A stretch of 12,656 nucleotides of DNA from Candidatus Gottesmanbacteria bacterium (GTDB taxonomy: Bacteria; Patescibacteriota; Microgenomatia; JACPZF01). Of the stretch, positions 7,438 through 12,656 are shown in pieces. Both the position numbers and the translations under genes were made by a program. Positions within the stretch are counted from its first letter, which is position 1; every line of letters begins with the position of its first letter. The DNA is taken from assembly GCA_016195615.1 (NCBI GenBank), contig JACPZF010000068.1:1-12656 (forward strand), read 5' to 3'. The notes beneath the pieces were generated by a model. The model was not told where the DNA came from, did no database searches, and was given only the letters and a program-made list of their open reading frames with translations.

Positions 7438-8522
7438 AAATAATAGATCTTTCCAATAGGATGAACATGTTTTATTGGCAAACCAATCGTCAACTTTCTG
7501 CAAAAGAAACAAAAGAAATATTTATGAATCGATATGGGCAGATTGACAACGCAACCATCAGGAGAATAGTTGAATATGGAATGGCTAATGCAGGGTTTAC
7601 TGGTAAAGATATAGAAGTTAAACATCTTAAATCAACCATCAAGCAGGGATCTGTAAATACTGTCATTCCTGTGGAATTAGAGAGTGGACAAATAATTGTT
7701 TTACGTATTCATCCGAAGAGAGTCAAAAATGGTTATTTTTGGGTTGAAAAAATAGCGACGTCTCTGGCAAAAAAGGAAGGAGTTCCTACTTATTCGACCA
7801 TCTTTATAGACGATACTCAGGCCAAGTTTCCTTTTGATTTTATGATAATGTCTTGCGTGTCAGGGCGACCGATGCAGGAATTAAATCCCTTAAATCCTAA
7901 ATTAGAAAAAAAATTAGTAACTGATACAGGTAAATATACAGCACTAATTCATAAGATCCAAACAGTAGATTTTGGTTTTTATGACAATAAAAAAGCGAAA
8001 GACGACCAAATGCTTTTAGGTCAATATAAATTTTTTAAAGAACATATTTATGCTGGATTTTACGAAGACCTAAAATTTTTAGTTGAAAATCAGATTTTAA
8101 CAAGAAATCAGAGAAAGACGGTAGAAACAATTTTTAGTAAAAACGAAGATTTAATAAACATCAAACGAGGCTTTTTAATCCACAACGATATCGCCGATTG
8201 GAATGAGTTATCGGATGGTAAATCCATAACCGGCATTATGGATTGGGATGAATGTTTTAGCGGGGATCCTTTGATGGAACTTAGTGCCTACAGTTTATTT
8301 TTTGGAGAACCCAGAATTACTTGGTTTAAACAAGGTTATAATCAAGTTGGTACACTTGAAAATAATGAGGATAAATTTCAACTTTTTAAACTTCGCTATC
8401 TTATATCAAAAATGCATTTACGAAAAAAAAGATCTTTAATTGATAATTCTCCAATTATACGAAGGAATATTCAAAGAGGTATGGAAGCGATGAGAGAAGT
8501 CTTCAAATTTTTCAAATTATAG
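7434..8522 (+). CDS. Aminoglycoside phosphotransferase (APH)-fold kinase-like protein
   Basis: This 362-residue protein has the APH/choline-kinase fold. A beta-rich N-lobe contains QIIVLRIHPKR (86-96), which should hold the nucleotide. A hinge follows near MIMSCVSGRPM. The Brenner catalytic loop is H250-N-D252-x4-N257 (HNDIADWNE), and the metal-binding motif is GIMDWDECFSGDP with D270 in the DFG-equivalent place. The usual N-lobe lysine may be replaced by arginine R91 or K95. These residues predict an active small-molecule kinase, but the substrate (sugar, amino alcohol, antibiotic) is not apparent and resistance should not be assumed. The ATG overlaps the stop of the glycosylase and has a strong Shine-Dalgarno; residues 1-35 lie ahead of the recognisable fold, so a later start is possible. 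The 3' end converges with the minus-strand cluster, 7 nt apart. Confidence 0.82.
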   Translation: MKIIDLSNRMNMFYWQTNRQLSAKETKEIFMNRYGQIDNATIRRIVEYGMANAGFTGKDIEVKHLKSTIKQGSVNTVIPVELESGQIIVLRIHPKRVKNGYFWVEKIATSLAKKEGVPTYSTIFIDDTQAKFPFDFMIMSCVSGRPMQELNPLNPKLEKKLVTDTGKYTALIHKIQTVDFGFYDNKKAKDDQMLLGQYKFFKEHIYAGFYEDLKFLVENQILTRNQRKTVETIFSKNEDLINIKRGFLIHNDIADWNELSDGKSITGIMDWDECFSGDPLMELSAYSLFFGEPRITWFKQGYNQVGTLENNEDKFQLFKLRYLISKMHLRKKRSLIDNSPIIRRNIQRGMEAMREVFKFFKL

Positions 8523-8529
8523 TGTCCTA

Positions 8530-9732
8530 CTATTTCTTCAAAAACAAGATTGCATTAGGGATATTTCTGCCCGGGCCGGCTTTGTAGCCGGAAAACCACA
8601 GGGCAGTGGAACCCCCATCATCGAGGTTTAAGGCAAATCTTAAACCGAGAGTTTTTAAAACGTTTGCTGTTTCAGCCGTTGAAGCATTAAAAACTACACC
8701 AATATAAATGGTTGAACCAGTAGAGCCGACAAAACTACGGCTACTCTTATTATTTATTTTCGGACCAGAACTCCCGCCGAAAACCACTTGGCCGTCCGAT
8801 GAGAGAAGCGGATAATTAGCAATCACGGCATCCACCCCCGTATCACGACCCCATTCCAAAGATTTATTTACGTAGCGGATATTAGTACCGGAAATAATAA
8901 TTGCCGGAATGACACTATAGACATTATTATCAGAATTAAAATACTTTTTATTTTTATTCATCAGAAGCGTGTCGAAAGAATTTTTCTTATCAGCACAAGT
9001 GGGATAAGTTGCCGGACAAAAATAGGAACCATTAACTCCAGCATAAGCTCCGCTTCGAGAAACATAGTCCGCCAAGGATAAAACCGGACAATTATCTTTA
9101 CAATCTGAATCAGAGGCCGTATCGACAATGACTTTTGTCGAGTTAAGATCAGCGGCGATGATATCGACTAAGAAGTTTTGGCCATCAACGGAAACCTGCT
9201 GTTGTTTAAAACCAGAGTTGGGTGGCTGATTATCAGTCGGTAAATTTGTTGGTATCACAAAAGATGCGGCAAGCTTATCCCGTTCTTTTTGAATAGACTC
9301 ATCAAGCATTAGCAAACTGGCACTGGCAGAAGCATAATTCTTTTGGGAGAGAAAAACTAGAGATTTGGTTAGTAAATTGTCAAATTCGGCTGGCGGTTTG
9401 CTGATAGCTTTTAAATCTAGGAGTTTTTCGTATGAATCGACAGCCTTAGTATAAGTTTTTTGAATACTGTCGATTTCTACGCGAAGAGTTTTATTAATTT
9501 TATATTGGTCCTGATTTTTTAAGCTGTTAAGTTCGTTTTGCGTTATCTGGAGATTTTTGCCAAGAATTGATTTTTCTGCCTTTACTTTGGCTAAATTAGA
9601 TTGCAGATTATTAGTTAGCCCTTGATAATAAAACCAGAGGCTAAAAACAACCAAGAGAGAGCCAAGAAAGAACATAAGGTGATAATATTTTTGGAGTAGA
9701 TGTCGGAAATCAGACAAATTTTTGGCAGCCAT
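8530..9732 (-). CDS. Membrane-anchored phosphodiester glycosidase-like protein (NAGPA/DUF2233 domain)
   Basis: This 400-residue envelope protein has three parts. A short basic cytoplasmic start leads into one transmembrane helix at about 18-37. A predicted coiled coil or helical stalk follows (about 40-155, rich in Lys/Gln/Asn/Leu heptads). The C-terminal NAGPA-type domain (about 178-400) carries the family hallmarks AYAGVNGSYF (229-238), SRSFVGST (331-338) and NLDDGGSTALWF (369-380), with the final GPGRNIPNAILF. Relatives remove GlcNAc from phosphodiester-linked glycans or act in exopolysaccharide and cell-wall metabolism. Four cysteines (211, 215, 239, 246) could form disulfides outside the cell, next to the active-site region. 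The start is supported by a TATAAT 6 nt upstream, suggesting its own leaderless transcript. It is the last gene of the minus-strand envelope cluster. Substrate is unknown. Confidence 0.88.
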   Translation of the reverse strand: MAAKNLSDFRHLLQKYYHLMFFLGSLLVVFSLWFYYQGLTNNLQSNLAKVKAEKSILGKNLQITQNELNSLKNQDQYKINKTLRVEIDSIQKTYTKAVDSYEKLLDLKAISKPPAEFDNLLTKSLVFLSQKNYASASASLLMLDESIQKERDKLAASFVIPTNLPTDNQPPNSGFKQQQVSVDGQNFLVDIIAADLNSTKVIVDTASDSDCKDNCPVLSLADYVSRSGAYAGVNGSYFCPATYPTCADKKNSFDTLLMNKNKKYFNSDNNVYSVIPAIIISGTNIRYVNKSLEWGRDTGVDAVIANYPLLSSDGQVVFGGSSGPKINNKSSRSFVGSTGSTIYIGVVFNASTAETANVLKTLGLRFALNLDDGGSTALWFSGYKAGPGRNIPNAILFLKK

Positions 9733-9738
9733 GAATTA

Positions 9739-9744
9739 ATTATA
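9739..9744 (-). promoter_or_regulatory. Perfect -10 element (TATAAT) for the glycosidase gene
   Basis: On the minus strand TATAAT ends 6 nt before the ATG at 9732, the same geometry as at 6808-6813. The -35 is not convincing. It gives the glycosidase gene a promoter separate from the DUF5666-like gene 53 nt upstream. Confidence 0.5.
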
Positions 9745-9785
9745 GCCAAATTTTATAGATGATAAATAGGGAATAGATCTAGGGT

Positions 9786-10424
9786 TTAAAGCGGTAAAGT
9801 ATAGTCTTTAACTTGAGTAACTTCGGAAATCGTGTTTAAAGTTTTATCCCATAGGCCTTTAATTTTCACCCTATCTCCGATATTTACGTCAGTATAAGTT
9901 ATGGTTGTATCATTTTTCTTGACAAACTTAGTGGAATTATCGAATTTAACAGTTTGTTCACCCTTGTTGTTGGTAAGTATAACAAAACTTGTCGAACTCT
10001 TTGATGTTATATTTCCGACAATGACGCCAAACCTTTTCATTATGGAAAGGTTTCTAATCATCATGGCATTAATTGTGGTATGCGAATCATCAGTCCAATT
10101 TCCCCAGACGTTAACTCTGTCGCCGATGGAAATTTCGGCAAAAGTTGATTTACCCCAGAAGTGGCGGCGAAACTTGGTATCAGAAGTTATCAAGACGGTA
10201 TAGCTTTTATCATCTTTTGTCACCGTCAATGTACTAGTGTTTTTGGCCGTTACCACTGCGTCAATAATTTTGATCCCTCGGCTTTTTAGGGACTCTTTAA
10301 GTTGCAAATCGACACCCAGAAACTTTCTTTTGTCTCCCTCGTTTTGTCGGGCGTAAGTAGCACCAGGAGAGAGTAGACTTAAGACAAAAGTAAAGATTAT
10401 TAAAGTCCTAAAAATGTTTTTCAT
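9786..10424 (-). CDS. Secreted protein with two DUF5666-like repeats
   Basis: This 212-residue exported protein begins with a signal peptide (basic MKNIFR, hydrophobic core to about residue 20, likely cleavage after ATYA at 25). The mature part holds two similar domains at about 51-128 and 131-210. They share ISIGDRVNVWGNW (98-110) and VNIGDRVKIKGLW (180-192), and TKF at 83-85 and 165-167, always 82 residues apart. Small all-beta, OB-like folds with a GDRV motif are typical of DUF5666. The biochemical role of that family is unknown; binding of a wall polymer or ligand is a guess. It lies downstream of the sigma factor and membrane protein genes, and its own predicted ECF promoter ends 7 nt before the ATG, so it is a prime candidate target of that sigma factor. 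No Shine-Dalgarno is seen. Confidence 0.82.
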   Translation of the reverse strand: MKNIFRTLIIFTFVLSLLSPGATYARQNEGDKRKFLGVDLQLKESLKSRGIKIIDAVVTAKNTSTLTVTKDDKSYTVLITSDTKFRRHFWGKSTFAEISIGDRVNVWGNWTDDSHTTINAMMIRNLSIMKRFGVIVGNITSKSSTSFVILTNNKGEQTVKFDNSTKFVKKNDTTITYTDVNIGDRVKIKGLWDKTLNTISEVTQVKDYTLPL

Positions 10425-10431
10425 ATACCAC

Positions 10432-10460
10432 GAATACGTAGAAGGTAACGAAAATGTTTC
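10432..10460 (-). promoter_or_regulatory. Predicted ECF-sigma promoter of the DUF5666-like gene
   Basis: Read on the minus strand: TGAAAC (GAAAC at 10460-10456), 17 nt, CGTATTC (10438-10432), then 7 nt to the ATG at 10424. The boxes and spacing equal those before the efflux operon at 3463-3491, and the bases just before the -10 also agree (TTCTA here, TTTTA there). The match to the sigma-W-type pattern TGAAAC ... CGTA is close. Confidence 0.6.
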
Positions 10461-10469
10461 AAATAGAGT

Positions 10470-10859
10470 TTATTTCCTTTTATGAAAACGCAGAATTGAA
10501 GTCAAGCGATTTTTAATTTTTGGCAATTTTTTTACAAAAAATAGTAATATTAAAAAGAGAAATAAAAGAAAAATCACGACGAAGACAAATTCTGTTTTAG
10601 GTAATTCTTCATAAAAAGTCAGCAAAACGTCGCCAAGATAATTTTTAATTATTTCCAAGTCCTGGGAGAACAAATCGAATAAATCTAGGGTTTGCTGCTG
10701 TTTAAGAATTAAAAAAAATATTTGCAGGTTAAGTAGGAAAAGAACTAAAAAACCAATGACTAACGCGGCATACCTAAACAACATGAATACCAAACGTTTT
10801 TCCTCGTAGTGGTAGACTTTTTTGATAATTTTTTCTTCCAGCTTAAGACTTTTTTTCAT
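10470..10859 (-). CDS. Two-helix membrane protein overlapping the sigma factor gene; candidate anti-sigma partner
   Basis: I do not recognise a named family. The 129-residue protein has a basic cytoplasmic start of about 26 residues (MKKSLKLEEKIIKKVYHYEE), a hydrophobic helix at about 27-52, a 35-residue loop rich in Asp, Leu and Phe, a second helix at about 89-109, and a strongly basic tail (KKLPKIKNRLT ... FHKRK). This predicts both ends in the cytoplasm. Its start overlaps the sigma gene by 17 nt. The ATG at 10859 is preferred over a TTG at 10877 because AGGAA lies 5 nt before it. A membrane protein translationally coupled to an ECF sigma is most often its anti-sigma factor, so that is the best guess. 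There is no zinc-binding HxxxCxxC anti-sigma motif and the cytoplasmic part is unusually short. Confidence 0.7.
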   Translation of the reverse strand: MKKSLKLEEKIIKKVYHYEEKRLVFMLFRYAALVIGFLVLFLLNLQIFFLILKQQQTLDLFDLFSQDLEIIKNYLGDVLLTFYEELPKTEFVFVVIFLLFLFLILLFFVKKLPKIKNRLTSILRFHKRK

Positions 10860-11349
10860 ACAGTTTCCTAGCCTCAATCCGGGCTCTTCTTATTAATGTT
10901 TTTATCGTATTAATGGGTCTTTTTAAATTGGCAGCGATTTCTTGGTAAGAAAAACCTTCCGTATATAATTGTAGCACCGTTTTGTATTCAGGTCTGATTT
11001 TGGCATATAATTCCTCGACGTCAATTTTTAGCCCGGAATTTTCTAAGTCCTGACTTGTTAGAGATTCAAAAAGCGGCACGTCATTATTTTTTTGCCGATA
11101 AAAATCTACTATTTGATTTCTCAGAATAGCAAAAAAGTAACCAGAAAACCCCCGATTTTCATCAAGACGCTCAATGACCTTATAAGCTTTAATAAAACTA
11201 TTCTGAACGATATCTTCGGCGTCACTTGGTTGTTTGACTCGTTTTTTGGTGTAGAAAAAAGCTACCCTAGAATATTTCTTGACCAAAGCTTCAAAATAGT
11301 TAATTTCACCCCTTTTAACTTTAAGAATGATGTCTTTTTCTTCTTGCAT
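10843..11349 (-). CDS. ECF-type RNA polymerase sigma factor (sigma-70 family)
   Basis: This 168-residue sigma factor has only regions 2 and 4, the ECF plan. Region 2 spans about 15-88 with the core-binding and -10 recognition segment DAEDIVQNSFIKAYKVIE (43-60) and GYFFAILRNQIVDFYRQK (70-87). A linker follows at about 88-115. Region 4 spans about 118-165, with PEYKTVLQLYTEGFSYQEIA and the helix-turn-helix NLKRPINTIKTLIRRARIEA that reads the -35. The start at ATG 11349 is chosen over the longer frame (11400) because the extra residues are hydrophobic and unlike sigma factors, and because TATACT lies exactly 6 nt before 11349. The next gene overlaps the 3' end and may encode its regulator. Two matching ECF-like promoters in this window (3463-3491 and 10460-10432) are its likely targets; no such element precedes the sigma gene itself, so it is probably not autoregulated that way. 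Confidence 0.92.
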   Translation of the reverse strand: MQEEKDIILKVKRGEINYFEALVKKYSRVAFFYTKKRVKQPSDAEDIVQNSFIKAYKVIERLDENRGFSGYFFAILRNQIVDFYRQKNNDVPLFESLTSQDLENSGLKIDVEELYAKIRPEYKTVLQLYTEGFSYQEIAANLKRPINTIKTLIRRARIEARKLYEKKS

Positions 11350-11370
11350 GAAAGTAGTATATGTTAAAAT
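11344..11370 (+). promoter_or_regulatory. Possible promoter of the EamA transporter gene
   Basis: TTGCAT (11344-11349), 15-nt spacer, TAAAAT (11365-11370), then 8 nt to the ATG at 11379. The -35 box coincides with the start codon of the divergent sigma gene. The spacer is short, so confidence is limited. Confidence 0.35.
11356..11361 (-). promoter_or_regulatory. -10 element (TATACT) of the sigma factor gene
   Basis: On the minus strand TATACT ends 6 nt before the ATG at 11349, implying a leaderless mRNA. Its -35 region would fall on the start codon of the EamA gene. It looks like a housekeeping-type element, not the GAAAC/CGTATTC type. Confidence 0.45.
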
Positions 11371-11378
11371 GAAGACAA

Positions 11379-12272
11379 ATGAAAAATAGGCAAAAAGCAC
11401 TTTTTGCTATTTTATTATCAGGAATATTAGGCGGTGGCAATGCCGTTTTTAATAAACTTGGTCTTAAAGAAATCCCGAGCTTCTTATTTATTTTTCTGCG
11501 TTTTTTAATCACTGCCATCATGTTATGGCCCTTTTTTTCCAAAAAATTATTAAAGTTAAATTCAAATTTAAGAAACCTTTTTCTTATTTCCGTCCTGCCG
11601 GTAATCAATATTATCCTTTTTGCTTACGGCGTCCAAAGAACTTCTGCTAACATAGCCACCATTATTTATACGTCCACGCCCATAACGGTAGCTATTTTAT
11701 CCGGCATCATTCTTAAAGAAACATTTAAAGCAAAAAGAATCGCCGGCGTAATATTTGGTTTTTTTGGCACGGGTCTAATTATTTTATTACCAATTTTTGA
11801 AAAAAAGGCGGCCTTGCAGTCAGATCTTTTAGGTAACTCGGCGATTTTTTTAGGTATGATTTTCTTTTCTTTTTATAATGTTTTATCCAAAAAATTTCAT
11901 GACCAATACTCACCGGTTTTTATTACGTTTATTTTTGCCGTAACGGCGATGCTAATGACCTTTCTTTTTGCAGGGAAAGATTTAATGAGTCCGGCGATCT
12001 GGCAAAAGGTTACTTTTTCAGGCTGGATCGGGCTTTTGTACGTTGGCGTCTTCGGTTCGATTGCCCTCTATCTGCTTTTTCAATACGCCGTTAAGTATGG
12101 AACGCCTTTAATTGGTTCGATGAATAGTTATTTACAGCCAATTTCAGGAGTGATTTGGGCGGCTTTAATTTTAGGAGAAAAAGTGACGCCAATTTTTATT
12201 GTCGGTTCTTTAATTACGATAGTCGGCGTTTATTTAGTAACCGCCAAACCAGATGAAAATAAAACGGTTTAA
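11379..12272 (+). CDS. EamA/DMT-family transporter
   Basis: This 297-residue integral membrane protein of the drug/metabolite transporter superfamily has about ten predicted helices arranged as two EamA repeats. The first repeat begins LFAILLSGILGGGNAVFNK and includes FIFLRFLITAIMLW and ANIATIIYTSTPITVAILSG. The second includes GNSAIFLGMIFFSFYNVLSK and GTPLIGSMNSYLQPISGVIW, ending in LGEKVTPIFIVGSLITIVGVYLVT. Both repeats have the family's proline near the penultimate helix (TPI; QPI). Members export metabolites or amino acids, or import nucleotide sugars; the substrate cannot be told here. The gene is divergent from the sigma factor across 29 bp and overlaps the cupin gene by 20 nt. No Shine-Dalgarno precedes the ATG, in keeping with a leaderless start. 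Confidence 0.92.
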   Translation: MKNRQKALFAILLSGILGGGNAVFNKLGLKEIPSFLFIFLRFLITAIMLWPFFSKKLLKLNSNLRNLFLISVLPVINIILFAYGVQRTSANIATIIYTSTPITVAILSGIILKETFKAKRIAGVIFGFFGTGLIILLPIFEKKAALQSDLLGNSAIFLGMIFFSFYNVLSKKFHDQYSPVFITFIFAVTAMLMTFLFAGKDLMSPAIWQKVTFSGWIGLLYVGVFGSIALYLLFQYAVKYGTPLIGSMNSYLQPISGVIWAALILGEKVTPIFIVGSLITIVGVYLVTAKPDENKTV

Positions 12273-12582
12273 TAAACTGCAATTTACACCTGCTTCTCAC
12301 GAAGACCTCAATAACCCCGGGGTTTGGAAAAAAATACTTTTGGGTAAGGAAGAATTGGCTTACGGAAGATTGCAAATGATCAATTGGGCAAAACTGCCGG
12401 TAGGTAAAAGCTTTCGTGCCCATTATCATGAAGACATGGAGGAGATTTTTATCATGGTCGCAGGTACGACCGAAATAAATATCGATAATGAAAAAAATAT
12501 ATTAAAAAGAGGAGACGCGGTAATCATACAGGGTAAAAAAGTACATACGATGAAAAATATAGGGAATGAGGATATAGAATAA
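12253..12582 (+). CDS. Small cupin-domain protein, probably C-terminally truncated
   Basis: This 109-residue single cupin (beta-barrel) protein has motif 1 with the metal ligands H57, H59 and E63 or E64 (GKSFRAHYHEDMEEIFIMVAG) and motif 2 with H98 (GDAVIIQGKKVHTMKN). The usual proline of motif 2 is Gln. Metal-dependent enzyme or sugar/metabolite-binding roles are possible; none can be assigned. The ATG lies inside the EamA gene (20-nt overlap), so the pair is co-transcribed and may share a metabolite. The frame ends at NEDIE, where, from my memory of related cupins, a last strand pair and a glycine-rich end of about 20-25 residues normally follow. None of the three forward frames downstream restores it. 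The gene may thus be truncated by an indel or by inserted DNA. Confidence 0.85.
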   Translation: MKIKRFNKLQFTPASHEDLNNPGVWKKILLGKEELAYGRLQMINWAKLPVGKSFRAHYHEDMEEIFIMVAGTTEINIDNEKNILKRGDAVIIQGKKVHTMKNIGNEDIE

Positions 12583-12590
12583 GGTCATTT

Positions 12591-12604
12591 CAAAACTAGT
12601 TTTG
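12591..12604. repeat. 14-bp perfect palindrome downstream of the cupin gene
   Basis: CAAAACTAGTTTTG is fully self-complementary and is flanked by TTT on the left and TTGAAA on the right, so an alternative TTTCAA/TTGAAA pairing is also possible. It lacks a following T-tract and is AT-rich, so it is a poor terminator. It could be an operator, a mobile-element end or chance. Confidence 0.4.
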
Positions 12605-12634
12605 TTGAAAGTATAGCACTTTGACAACTAAAAT
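12605..12634 (+). promoter_or_regulatory. Possible promoter of a gene beyond the right edge
   Basis: TTGAAA (12605-12610), 18-nt spacer, TAAAAT (12629-12634). A second -35-like TTGACA sits at 12621-12626 without a good partner. Unlike the other units here, about 20 nt of leader would precede the next gene. Confidence 0.35.
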
Positions 12635-12649
12635 GGACAGTACACCGAG

Positions 12650-12656
12650 AAAGGAG
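12650..12656 (+). promoter_or_regulatory. Ribosome binding site at the window edge
   Basis: AAAGGAG occupies the last seven bases. A start codon would be expected within about 5-10 nt outside the window, so another plus-strand gene probably begins there. Confidence 0.45.

Noticed and set aside
7131..7625. 164-codon open frame on the minus strand
   Set aside because: It lies opposite the well-supported glycosylase and kinase genes and its translation resembles no domain; it is a shadow frame.
7701..7710. CGTATTC preceded by TTTTA inside the kinase gene, as in the ECF-type -10
   Set aside because: It lies in coding sequence for the N-lobe (VLRIHP) and the position 17 nt upstream reads GAGTG, not GAAAC. 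It shows that the -10 part alone can arise by chance.
8519..8533. ATAGT/ACTAT hairpin between the two convergent genes as a shared terminator
   Set aside because: The stem is only 5 bp with one G-C pair, and no clear T-tracts follow; too weak to call.
9901..10203. 100-codon plus-strand frame opposite the DUF5666-like gene
   Set aside because: No start signal and no domain; the minus strand holds a signal peptide and a duplicated domain.
11350..11400. Upstream extension of the sigma factor
   Set aside because: It would add a hydrophobic leader foreign to sigma factors and would run into the divergent EamA gene; TATACT 6 nt before 11349 supports the shorter form.
12583..12656. Definite insertion-sequence end
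   Set aside because: Only a vague likeness to IS3-type termini; no target duplication, partner repeat or transposase is visible inside the window.
1..12656. CRISPR arrays, tRNA or rRNA genes, phage genes, toxin-antitoxin pairs
   Set aside because: All gaps are under 90 bases, there are no spaced repeats, and no gene has the corresponding domains.

Overview
The window suggests a small-genome, low-GC bacterium of the Candidate Phyla Radiation (Patescibacteria), perhaps Microgenomates-like. This rests on very short intergenic gaps, overlapping genes, AT-rich codon use and the look of the SecA and MacB-type proteins; there is no rRNA or marker tree to confirm it. TGA is a stop codon here: it ends the adaptor gene and the DNA glycosylase gene, and in-frame TGA is absent from the conserved domains. 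The code is therefore standard, not the TGA=Gly code of Gracilibacteria or Absconditabacteria.

Layout. Positions 1-2661 hold secA, cut at its 5' end by the window edge. Next is a short-chain dehydrogenase gene split by a frameshift at a run of nine G (2677-3415). A tripartite MacA/MacB-like export operon follows on the plus strand: adaptor (3501-4829), ATPase (4840-5538) and permease (5543-6766). A two-gene unit then encodes an AlkA-type DNA glycosylase and an APH-fold kinase-like protein (6820-8522). The minus strand from 11349 down to 8530 carries an envelope-facing cluster: an ECF-type sigma factor, an overlapping two-helix membrane protein, a secreted protein with a duplicated DUF5666-like domain, and a membrane-anchored phosphodiester-glycosidase-like protein. 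From 11379 an EamA transporter and an overlapping, apparently truncated cupin gene run to the right edge, where a ribosome binding site implies another gene just outside. No gene-free stretch exceeds 90 bases.

How the parts may work together. Upstream of both the efflux adaptor gene and the DUF5666-like gene lies the same bipartite element, GAAAC-N17-CGTATTC, 9 and 7 nt before the ATG. It closely resembles the promoter class read by Bacillus sigma-W-type ECF factors (TGAAAC ... CGTA). An ECF sigma gene lies in the same window, so I infer a local envelope-stress regulon: the sigma factor, held by its overlapping membrane partner, would switch on the secreted DUF5666-like protein and, about 7 kb away, the MacAB-like exporter. 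Several other first genes carry a TATAAT-like element exactly 6 nt before the ATG, which points to leaderless transcripts. Some internal operon genes have Shine-Dalgarno sequences instead.
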